From the NCBI RefSeq assembly GCF_016888165.1, contig NZ_JACSWC010000396.1:1-47831 (forward strand): DNA of 47,831 bases. The letters are read 5' to 3'. The notes beneath the pieces are model-generated. The model made no database searches, had not been told where the DNA came from, and was given only the letters and a program-made list of their open reading frames with translations. The translations under genes and the position numbers were made by a program. The DNA comes from Halomicronema sp. CCY15110. GTDB lineage: Bacteria; Cyanobacteriota; Cyanobacteriia; Phormidesmidales; Phormidesmidaceae. Position 1 is the stretch's first letter, and each line of letters opens with the position of its first letter. Shown here one piece after another: positions 1 to 7,749 of the stretch.

Positions 1-3000
1 GGCGGGACCAGGCATTCGACGTCAGCCTCTAAAACTCACTCCTTAAGGATATATGCATTTCCGCCATGCGGTACTAGCTTTGCGGCGCCAGTAGAGACCA
101 CCAATGAAGATGCGCTGGTAGAGCTGACCTTTGCCGACCTTGCCGCCCAGGGTAATGAAGCCGATATTGACGGCACTGTGACTAGCTTTGAGGTGCAAGC
201 GGTTACCAGTGGCACCCTGTTGTTAGGAGCCGATGCGGGTAGTGCTACAGCTTTTGCGGCTGGGACGAATGACACCATCACGGCGGGCATCAATGCCTAC
301 TGGACACCCGATGCCGATACGAACGGCACTCTGGATGCTTTCTCCGTCGTGGCCCAAGATGACCAAAGTGCCGCATCGACCCCAGCCGTCACGGCCCAGG
401 TCAGCGTCATGGCAGTCAACGATGAACCGAGCTTCAGTGCAACCAATCCAGCGACCAACGAGCGCGGCGAAACTGCTGTTACCCTTGCGAACTGGGCCAC
501 CTTTGCCCCCGGCGGCGGCACGGATGAAGCTAGTCAAACGGCATTGGCCTATACCGTCAGCGGCATCACTAACGCCAGCCTATTCAGCGTCTCGCCCAGC
601 ATCAGCACCACAGGCGAACTGACCTATACGCTTGATGCAACCGCAGTCGGCACATCAGACTTCAAGGTCACGGTGCAAGATAACGGCGGCACGGCTAACG
701 GTGGTGTGGATACCGCTGTGCCTCAAACCTTCACCATTACGGTGAACGATACAACCAATCCCAGCGTCACCAGCTTTACTCGTAAAACACCCACCGTCGG
801 CACGACAGACGCCGATACGCTGACTTTCCAAGCGACCTTTACCGAAGCAGTGCAAAACGTCGATAAGACTGACTTTGAGGTGAATGGCACCACGGCTACA
901 GTCACGAACGTTACAGGCAACGGCGACACCTACGAAATCACCCTCTCCGGCGGCGACCTCGCCAACCTCAACGGCACCGTCGGCCTAGATTTAGCCGGAG
1001 CGCAAAATATCCAAGACCTCGCAGGCAATGCCCTCACTCCTGCCGAGCCGACCACTGACGAGTCTTACCAGGTAGCCAACGCTAACATTGCCTTTTCTCA
1101 AGCGTCTTACACCAACAACGAAGGTGACGGTACCAGCCAACTTGTAACCGTTACCCGCGCCTTTACCACTGGCACGGCCTCAGTGGAAATCGCCCTGCAA
1201 GGAACCAGTACTGCGACTAGCGGCAGCGACTACACCGACCCCGGCTTTCCCCTCACGGTGACTTTTGCCGACGGTGAAGCCAGCCAGACCGTCGATATTG
1301 CCCTCATTGATGACAAGGCCACCGAAGGTGACGAAACCCTTGTCCTGAGCTTGCAGAATCCAACTGGGGGGAACTTAGGCCCTCAAACCACCACCACCCT
1401 CAACATCGCTGATAACGACAGCCCCGGCTTCACCATCATCGAGTCTGGTGGCACGACGCAAGTGGATGAGTCAGGCACGACCGATACCTTTACTGTCGTA
1501 CTGAATAGTCAGCCCCTCAGCGATGTCAAGCTGTCAGTGGTCAGTGATGATGCCACCGAAGCCACAGTCAACTTGGCTGCACTGACCTTTACTCAGGCCA
1601 ACTGGAATGTGGCTCAAACCGTCACGGTGAACGGCGTTGACGATGACGATGACGATAGCGACCAAACTAGCACCCTGACCCTCAGCGTGATTGCTGCCGA
1701 CAGTGACGATGCCTTTGATGCGCTGGCGGATCAAAAAGTGACAGTGACCACCCTCGACAACGACACGGCGGGCATTACCGTGGTGGCATCGGGGGGCACC
1801 ACCACCGTCACCGAAGGGGGCACCACCGACAGCTATACCGTCGTGCTCGACTCCCAGCCGACCGCTGAGGTGACGATCGCTTTCACCCCAGACGGACAAA
1901 CTCAGCTCGATCAAACGGCTTTGACCTTCACCACGGCCAACTGGGATCAGGCCCAGACGGTAACGGTGACGGCGGTGGATGCTGCCGCGATCGAAGGGGC
2001 TCACAGCAGCACGATCAACGCGAAAGTCACCAGCACCGACAACAAATACAACGGTTTGGGGGTGGCCGCGATCGCGGTGGCCGTGACAGACAACGACATT
2101 CAGACCGTGAATTTAACCGCCAGTGCCACCAGCGGCACCGAAGCCGACGGCACGGCGATTACGGTGACGGCGATCGCTGATGGGGCGGTCACCGGCGACC
2201 AAACTATCGATTTGAACGTCACCGGCAGCAACATTACCGCTGGAGACTACAGCCTCAGCAAAGCTGTGATCACCATTCTCGATGGGCAGACGACGGGCAC
2301 CGCGACCTTTACCGTGCTGGATGATGCGCTGATAGAGGGGCTGGAAACGGCCACGCTATCGCTGAGCAATCCTTCGGCGGGGGTGCTGTTGGGGGCGACG
2401 ACGAATCAAAGTATCGCGATCGCGGATAACGATGTGGCTCCACCGGCTCCGAGTGCCAGTGTCGCGATCGCCGGGGTCTTTAACTTTGAGCAGTGGGTTT
2501 CGCGCCAAACCATCCTGACTGGCCTGGAATACCAAAGCCCTGTAGTCGACTTCAACGTCGAAATTGGCGGTCTCCGCATCGCGCCGTTATTCGACGAAAC
2601 CGACTACCTGAGCGATCACCCGGATGTGGCGGCAGCGGTGCAGCAGGGCGGCTTGCGCTACGGGTTTGAGCACTTTGTGCAGTTTGGCATCAACGAGGGG
2701 CGGAGTCCTTCTGATTGGTTTGATACCGATTACTATCTGGCGCAAAATGCCGATGTGGCGGCAGCAGTGAGCCGGGGGGAAACAACGGCGATCGCCCATT
2801 TCCTCAATTTTGGCCACCGCGAAAACCGCGACCCCAGTGCCTTCTTCGATGCCAGTGACTACCTGGTGAGCAACCCTGATGTCGCCGGGGCGGTAACGGC
2901 AGGCGGCTTCGACAGTGCGTTTGAACATTACATCGAATTCGGCGCGGCAGAGGGACGTTTATCAGGGCTCTTGTTTGAAGAGGCATTTTACCTCCAGCAA

Positions 3001-3228
3001 AACCCCGATGTCGCCGGGGCGGTGCAGCGGGGTGACGTTGCGCTAGCGCTATATCACTTCCTCTCCTTCGGCCAACGCGAAGGGCGCGACCCGTCCTCAC
3101 TATTTGACCAGAGTGCCTATCTGGCCCGCTATGGCGATGTCGCCGCCGCCGTGGCGGGTGGCAGCTTTGCCAGTGGCTTTGAGCACTATATGCTCTCTGG
3201 CCGGGCTGAAGGGCGCACACCTGTGTAA
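1..3228 (+). CDS. Giant secreted/adhesin-like Calx-beta and Ig-like repeat protein, 5'-truncated by the window edge
   Basis: The reading frame is open from base 1 with no stop, so the N-terminus lies outside the window; the GTG at 178 is internal. Recognisable family sequence begins near base 85. In order there are a cadherin/VCBS-like module (about 85-730), a bacterial Ig-like module (about 760-1080), a Calx-beta domain (about 1085-1420, with the usual DDKATEGDETLVLSL signature), two related beta-sandwich repeats each ending in DND (about 1425-2100, including a run of six aspartates), and a second Calx-beta domain (to about 2440). From about 2590 five repeats of roughly 42 residues follow, each with a YL..(N)PDVAAAV core and an H(F/Y)..(F/S)G..EGR end. 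Acidic DND/DDD loops suggest calcium binding. Such proteins are secreted or surface-bound; type I or other secretion cannot be judged without the missing part. The stop is at 3226-3228. No gene for an exporter is adjacent. Confidence 0.8.
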   Translation, partial: GGTRHSTSASKTHSLRIYAFPPCGTSFAAPVETTNEDALVELTFADLAAQGNEADIDGTVTSFEVQAVTSGTLLLGADAGSATAFAAGTNDTITAGINAYWTPDADTNGTLDAFSVVAQDDQSAASTPAVTAQVSVMAVNDEPSFSATNPATNERGETAVTLANWATFAPGGGTDEASQTALAYTVSGITNASLFSVSPSISTTGELTYTLDATAVGTSDFKVTVQDNGGTANGGVDTAVPQTFTITVNDTTNPSVTSFTRKTPTVGTTDADTLTFQATFTEAVQNVDKTDFEVNGTTATVTNVTGNGDTYEITLSGGDLANLNGTVGLDLAGAQNIQDLAGNALTPAEPTTDESYQVANANIAFSQASYTNNEGDGTSQLVTVTRAFTTGTASVEIALQGTSTATSGSDYTDPGFPLTVTFADGEASQTVDIALIDDKATEGDETLVLSLQNPTGGNLGPQTTTTLNIADNDSPGFTIIESGGTTQVDESGTTDTFTVVLNSQPLSDVKLSVVSDDATEATVNLAALTFTQANWNVAQTVTVNGVDDDDDDSDQTSTLTLSVIAADSDDAFDALADQKVTVTTLDNDTAGITVVASGGTTTVTEGGTTDSYTVVLDSQPTAEVTIAFTPDGQTQLDQTALTFTTANWDQAQTVTVTAVDAAAIEGAHSSTINAKVTSTDNKYNGLGVAAIAVAVTDNDIQTVNLTASATSGTEADGTAITVTAIADGAVTGDQTIDLNVTGSNITAGDYSLSKAVITILDGQTTGTATFTVLDDALIEGLETATLSLSNPSAGVLLGATTNQSIAIADNDVAPPAPSASVAIAGVFNFEQWVSRQTILTGLEYQSPVVDFNVEIGGLRIAPLFDETDYLSDHPDVAAAVQQGGLRYGFEHFVQFGINEGRSPSDWFDTDYYLAQNADVAAAVSRGETTAIAHFLNFGHRENRDPSAFFDASDYLVSNPDVAGAVTAGGFDSAFEHYIEFGAAEGRLSGLLFEEAFYLQQNPDVAGAVQRGDVALALYHFLSFGQREGRDPSSLFDQSAYLARYGDVAAAVAGGSFASGFEHYMLSGRAEGRTPV

Positions 3229-3350
3229 GTCTTCGCCAGTTGCCCAGGGGGCTGAATCACGGTGCCGCGAGCCTACAATAGTGGCTCGCCACCTTTGGGG
3301 AAAGATGACGAGCCACGGCAACCTGGATGGAGTACTTGACCCAGCGAAGT

Positions 3351-4319
3351 CTACGACAGAGGGGCGTTCGTATTGCCGTCGCCGACGATCGCCTTCATCC
3401 CTTCGAGGGTAGCGGGAATCGTGCGCGGATCCATAAACATGACCTTACTGCTGCCACTTTCTCCAATGTGCTGGCCCATCTCGATATAGCTTTGCGCCAA
3501 GAGATACTGCAAGGCGTCGGTCGCCTGCGGATCCGTACGCAACTTGTCCGCAATGATCGCCATGGCTTCCGAGGTCGCCTGAGCTTTGAGCACCGCTTCC
3601 TGACGGTAAGCCTGCGCCTTCAGAACGATCGCCTTTTGCTGGGCTTCCGCGTCTAAAATCGCCGCCTTTTTGCCCGATTCTGCCGCTAAGACTTCTGACT
3701 CAGCCTTCCCTTTAGCGCTGTTGACCGCTGACTCGCGTTCCCCCTCAGACGTTAGGACGGCGGCCCGCTTGCGCCGCTCAGCCGCCATTTGCAGTTCCAT
3801 CGAATCTTGCACGGCTTTGGACGGCATGATGTCCCGCAGTTCGACGCGGGTGACCTTGACGCCCCACGGATCGGTGGAGATATCTAACTCCCGTAGCAGC
3901 GACTCGTTGATTTCGGAACGGGCGGTAAAGGTTTCATCAAGTTCCAGCTTGCCCATCTCCGAGCGAATCTGGGTCAAGACCAAGTTCACCATGGCGGCTT
4001 GCAAATTCTCAACCTTGTAGTAGGCCTTTTCTAAATCGATGATGCGCCAGTAAACGACGGCATCCACCGAGATGGAGACGTTGTCGCGGGTGATGCAAGA
4101 CTGAGGCGGCACGTCGAGCACCCGCTCCCGTACGGTTTGCTTATACACCACCTTGTCGAGGACGGGGGTGACGAAGTTCAGACCGGGAGTAAGCTTTTTG
4201 CCGTTATAGCGACCCAGCGTTTCCACGAGGGCTTCGTCGCTTTGGTTCACGATTTTGACGGCACTAGATGCAACGCCACCTCCCAACGCTAAGACAATCA
4301 AGAAAACAATGGGATTCAT
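3351..4319 (-). CDS. SPFH/Band 7 (stomatin-like) membrane protein
   Basis: 322 residues from an ATG at 4319. A TTG 15 bases further upstream would also be in frame, but it overlaps the GAGGAAA ribosome-binding site of the ATG, so the ATG is chosen. An N-terminal hydrophobic segment (about residues 3-20) is followed by the Band 7 domain ([19 protein letters not shown], then [14 protein letters not shown], and [17 protein letters not shown]) and an alanine/glutamate-rich coiled coil (about 180-260, with AAERRKRA). Proteins of this family form oligomeric rings at the membrane and scaffold membrane proteases and microdomains. The NfeD-like gene upstream on the same strand is its usual partner. 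The length fits the paraslipin/stomatin subgroup. The exact substrate is unknown. Confidence 0.92.
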   Translation of the reverse strand: MNPIVFLIVLALGGGVASSAVKIVNQSDEALVETLGRYNGKKLTPGLNFVTPVLDKVVYKQTVRERVLDVPPQSCITRDNVSISVDAVVYWRIIDLEKAYYKVENLQAAMVNLVLTQIRSEMGKLELDETFTARSEINESLLRELDISTDPWGVKVTRVELRDIMPSKAVQDSMELQMAAERRKRAAVLTSEGERESAVNSAKGKAESEVLAAESGKKAAILDAEAQQKAIVLKAQAYRQEAVLKAQATSEAMAIIADKLRTDPQATDALQYLLAQSYIEMGQHIGESGSSKVMFMDPRTIPATLEGMKAIVGDGNTNAPLS

Positions 4320-4709
4320 ACTCAATTTCCTCAAATACGGCGAATGTGGATAGAACGATACAGGCCCCCCTCATCTCCCAGTCTCTTCTCCGTTTTGGAG
4401 AGCAGGGGAGCCAGAGCAAGTCCCTCTCTCAGACTGAGGCTACTCAGTACACATAAGTTCTGAACCTCTTGCTGTGCAGGCTTTCCCCGCATCCCCCAAC
4501 CCCTTCTCCCAGAACAGGCGAAGGAGGCCGTTGGCGTAGCCTGCCCAGAGGGCTTGGGGGTGAGGGCCAAGATGTGTGTACGCAGCAGCCCAGCCTTAGG
4601 AGGGGGATTTAGGGTGCGGGTAGACATACAAGCAAGCAAGTCCGTAGTGACTTTGAGAAAGGGGGCGAAAGCCGGGGGATACTCGAAACCATGGAGATGT
4701 CATCAGTCA
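4320..4709. repeat. Repeat-rich spacer between the NfeD-like and SPFH genes
   Basis: No gene is seen in these 390 bases. They contain patchy imperfect inverted repeats: a CTCTTCTCC/GGAGAGCAGGGG motif near 4380-4410, and a CCCCCAACCCCTTCTCCC tract near 4492-4510 that is answered by GGGCTTGGGGGTGAGGG near 4550-4566. Between these lies GGCGTAGCCTGCCCAGAGG, a sequence style common in dispersed cyanobacterial intergenic repeats. The ribosome-binding site of the SPFH gene is at the left end (about 4325-4331 on the minus strand). Confidence 0.5.
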
Positions 4710-5132
4710 CTAACGAATGCTGTGTTCGGGCATGATGAAGAGCGTGTTGCCTTTGCGGCCAACGACGATGACGGGTTCGTCAGCGCCGATCGTGGTCTCC
4801 TGATCATCACAGCGGGCCTGCCAAGAATTGCCTTCATACAACACGCGGCCCGTTTGGCCAGCGGCGATCGCGGTGAGGGTGCGGGCTTCGGTTGAGTCGG
4901 CCAGGGTGTAGGGCGTGCGTTTGGGCACAAAGCGCTTGAGAGCCCAGTTTGCCAGTACCGACAGCACCATCCAAATCGCCACCTGAATGGAAAACTGCGG
5001 TATCACCAACGCCACAACGGAGACCACGAGGGCACTGACCCCCAGCGTGGCTTCAATAAATGCCGTCGGCAAAAGCAGCTCCATTAAACAGAGCACGCCG
5101 CCCACGACTAACCAAAACAGAGGAAGACTCAT
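4710..5132 (-). CDS. NfeD-like membrane protein, SPFH partner
   Basis: 140 residues from ATG 5132; an in-frame TTG at 5150 would add six residues and neither has a strong ribosome-binding site. Two or three hydrophobic segments (about 2-20, 25-45 and 48-65; SLPLFWLVVGGVLCLMEL is the first) precede a small OB-fold beta barrel (about 85-140: GQTGRVLYEGNSWQA, then EPVIVVGRKGNTLFI). This is the short NfeD1b-type layout without the serine-protease domain. NfeD proteins associate with SPFH oligomers in the membrane and are thought to modulate them. The SPFH gene lies downstream on the same strand but 390 bases away, which is unusually far for this pair. Confidence 0.85.
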   Translation of the reverse strand: MSLPLFWLVVGGVLCLMELLLPTAFIEATLGVSALVVSVVALVIPQFSIQVAIWMVLSVLANWALKRFVPKRTPYTLADSTEARTLTAIAAGQTGRVLYEGNSWQARCDDQETTIGADEPVIVVGRKGNTLFIMPEHSIR

Positions 5133-5745
5133 AGCCGGCCCAAAATCCAAAATCGTCTTAATAGCTGTGACCCATCGAGTCGCCCGGACAACAAATTGAT
5201 GTCACCGCCCTCAAACGGAACACAGGGGCGATCGCGACAACCGACATCGCGGCGGCGCGAGTCGCCTGCCAGCACCGACAAAATTGCCCTCAGCGCGAGA
5301 AAATCGCCCTCCAAAATCGGGGATGTTTGAAATTCAGTAGAAACTACACCATAACCATGCCGTTTCCCTGAAAATCGCTCAAATCTCCTTTGCTTCGGCC
5401 AGCGCCTCCGGTGTTGACGGCATCAGGTTACTGACCGGCAACCCTCACCCCCCTGGGTGACCCAAGTGACCTGACCCGGCGGCAATCCACCTTGAGGGCG
5501 GCTTTGAACCTGGTTTTCAGCGGACAAACCACGCGATGAGTAACGCTTCATCAATATGATGGCGCTGTTTTTCCAGAGTTACGTACAATCAGCACAATTC
5601 GTTTAGGTTTAGGGTGCGACGCTAAATATGCCGCAAATTGAGTGAGCAAAAACGAAAAGATCCACTAGGATTAACCTAATTTCCTGACCCTAGCGTCAGG
5701 ACAAGCGATCGGCAGTGTTGTGATGGACGTAGACCATCTGAACCA
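5133..5745. other. Intergenic region between divergent NfeD-like and PP2C genes
   Basis: About 610 bases without a convincing gene. There are HIP1-like sites near 5230, a compact GC-rich stretch at about 5395-5510 with local inverted repeats (for example around CCTGGGTGACCC), and an AT-richer part from 5560 to 5700 that presumably holds the promoter of the phosphatase gene. TTTAG and CTAAA around 5608-5631 form a short inverted repeat. I do not recognise a known riboswitch or small RNA. Confidence 0.4.
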
Positions 5746-7542
5746 ATGACAGTAAGTGCAGAGCGAGTCGGAACACAAACGCGGGTATGTCTCTGGGCCA
5801 TTGGGGCCGGGACGGAAGCGGTCGCAGTGGGGGACACCATCGGCGATCGCTATGAGGTGATTGCCCCCCACATTTGGCAAGACCTCAAACCCGAAACGCC
5901 CCCGTCGCCCCCAGACGCCTGGCCACCCATGGTGCGATCGTATCTGCAAGCCCATCGGCAACGGCTGCATGTGCCAGGGGTTTATGATGTGCTGCCCCAA
6001 ACAGGCAAAAAAGAGTCCTGGGTTTTACTCGAAAATGCCCCGATCAATGCCCGCTCTGGGTTGCTGTTTTCCCCATTAGCGGAGCAGTGGCCGCAGGTGT
6101 CGGCGGTACGGCAGTTGTCCTGGCTGTGGCAGATTTGGCAGCTCTGGCAGGTGCTGGAGCCGCTCAAAGTCGCGAATAGTTTGCTCGACGCAGAAAATGT
6201 TCGAGTAGAGGGCTGGCGAGTCCGGCTACTGCAACTTATCCCCGATGAGCAGGCCCCGACCTTACAAGATTTAGGCGCGAGCTGGGCCGGACTCATCGAG
6301 TCGGCTCAGGGGGCGATCGCCGCCTCCCTGACCAATCTGGTGCAGTCGATGACCACGAGCGAGCTGGCTCCAGAGCAACTGGCCGTTGATCTCAATTATT
6401 TATTGCTGCGGGAATCCGCCACCTATCGTCCCCGGTTTCGCGTGGCAGGCAATACCGACCCCGGCCCCAACCAACCCCGCAACGAAGATGCTTGTTTTCC
6501 CGTTGGCGAGCAGTCAGAAATGCCGACGCCGCGCATCGCGATTGTGTGTGATGGGGTGGGCGGCCACGAAGCGGGAGAGGTCGCCAGTCAGATTGTGGTG
6601 CGATCGCTGCGTCCCCAACTGCAAGGGCTCTTAGCGGAATGTGGTCGGGAAGAGATTGCCGTGCCGCCGCAAGTCGTGGCGCAACAAATCGAAGCGGCCA
6701 TTCGCGTGGTGAATGATCTGGTCAATGCGCAAAATGATTTGCAGGGTCGCAGTGAGCGGCAGCGCATGGGCACTACTCTGGTCATGGCGCTCGTGGTGCC
6801 CCAACGCATCAAGACCCCGAATGGCTGGATTCAGGTCGAAGAGGTGTATATCGCCCAAGTGGGCGACAGTCGCGCCTATTGGGTCACCCCCGACTATTGC
6901 CATTTGCTCACTGTGGATGACGACATCGCGGGGCGGGAAACCCTCGCCGGACGGGCTTTCTACAGTACGTTGCGCGATCGCCCCGAAGCCAGTTCCCTCA
7001 CGCAGGCGATCGGGACCCGTAATAGCCAATACCTTACCCCCCACGTGCAGCGGCTGACGCTGGATGAGGAAGGGGTATTGCTGCTGTGTACGGACGGCCT
7101 GAGTGATCACTATCAGGTAGAAAATGCCTGGGCTAACTACATTGGCCTGATCACCAAAGACATCATTTCGCTGCAGGCCGCTGTGGATTCTTGGATTCAG
7201 CTCGCGAACCAGAAGAACGGTCACGACAATGTCGCCGTCGCCCTGATGCACGTTAAGCCTTTGTTGGCAGATGCGTTTGGGGCAGCGCCCACAGCGCCCA
7301 CCGAGGCCGACGACGCAGCAGCAGAAGACCTCACCGATGCCTCGAAAGCACTGCTTTATGGCGAAGAAGACGCGGCGACCCATACCGAAAATACCAAAGG
7401 TGGCCCGACCGCAACCTTGCCGCAGTGGTGGATCGCGGCGGTGGCGGTGGGCATTCTCTTTTTTGCGGGGGTCTTTGGCTGGTGGATCGCCGGTCAATTA
7501 TCGGCACCGCCCACCGAGAGTGATGTCGAATCCGTCGAATAA
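5746..7542 (+). CDS. PP2C-family Ser/Thr protein phosphatase with kinase-like N-terminus and C-terminal membrane anchor
   Basis: 598 residues from ATG 5746; no upstream in-frame start fits better. Residues about 225-505 are a PP2C domain with the metal-binding and core motifs intact: RNED at 245-248, DGVGGH from D269, MGTTLVMAL, QVGDSRAY, LLLCTDGLSD, and GHDNVAVAL. Residues about 30-215 look like a collapsed protein kinase: GDRYEVI is like a kinase N-lobe start, SWVLLEN like a hinge, and SLLDAENVRV stands where the catalytic loop should be, but there is no glycine loop, no catalytic lysine, no HRD and no DFG. A hydrophobic segment (about 562-586, WWIAAVAVGILFFAGVFGWW) would anchor it in the membrane with the phosphatase probably cytoplasmic. 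It would remove phosphate from Ser/Thr residues; substrates are unknown. A paralogue is at 23445-25436. Confidence 0.9.
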   Translation: MTVSAERVGTQTRVCLWAIGAGTEAVAVGDTIGDRYEVIAPHIWQDLKPETPPSPPDAWPPMVRSYLQAHRQRLHVPGVYDVLPQTGKKESWVLLENAPINARSGLLFSPLAEQWPQVSAVRQLSWLWQIWQLWQVLEPLKVANSLLDAENVRVEGWRVRLLQLIPDEQAPTLQDLGASWAGLIESAQGAIAASLTNLVQSMTTSELAPEQLAVDLNYLLLRESATYRPRFRVAGNTDPGPNQPRNEDACFPVGEQSEMPTPRIAIVCDGVGGHEAGEVASQIVVRSLRPQLQGLLAECGREEIAVPPQVVAQQIEAAIRVVNDLVNAQNDLQGRSERQRMGTTLVMALVVPQRIKTPNGWIQVEEVYIAQVGDSRAYWVTPDYCHLLTVDDDIAGRETLAGRAFYSTLRDRPEASSLTQAIGTRNSQYLTPHVQRLTLDEEGVLLLCTDGLSDHYQVENAWANYIGLITKDIISLQAAVDSWIQLANQKNGHDNVAVALMHVKPLLADAFGAAPTAPTEADDAAAEDLTDASKALLYGEEDAATHTENTKGGPTATLPQWWIAAVAVGILFFAGVFGWWIAGQLSAPPTESDVESVE

Positions 7543-7568
7543 GCGGGTCGGCTGGGCAACATCAGTAA

Positions 7569-7592
7569 CCGTCAGAAATTAGTTTCTGGCGG
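7569..7592 (+). terminator. Hairpin after the PP2C gene, likely transcription terminator
   Basis: A 10-bp stem (7569-7578 with 7583-7592, one G-T pair) closes a TTAG loop, 26 bases past the phosphatase stop codon. It is followed by TCGTTTGGGTT, so the T-run is weak. It lies between convergent genes and could act on either strand. Confidence 0.55.
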
Positions 7593-7749
7593 TCGTTTGG
7601 GTTGGGGTGGTCTGGATTGAGAGATGATGTTCACCCGCGATCGCACGCACCAAAATGTTCGGATAAACCTCATTGCAGCCCATTGCTCTCTCCGACCCTC
7701 AGCCTTGAGGAAGGGCCCGACATCAGCGTTTCCGTAAGTCTTGTGTTCC

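Noticed and set aside
5395-5530. Possible riboswitch or small RNA before the PP2C gene
   Set aside because: It is GC-rich with short inverted repeats and a GGCAACCC motif, but the other conserved parts of SAM, cobalamin or glycine riboswitches are absent, and the downstream gene is not a typical target.
6631-7497. Long minus-strand frame opposite the PP2C gene
   Set aside because: It mirrors the codon structure of a real PP2C gene with all motifs intact; no recognisable protein results.
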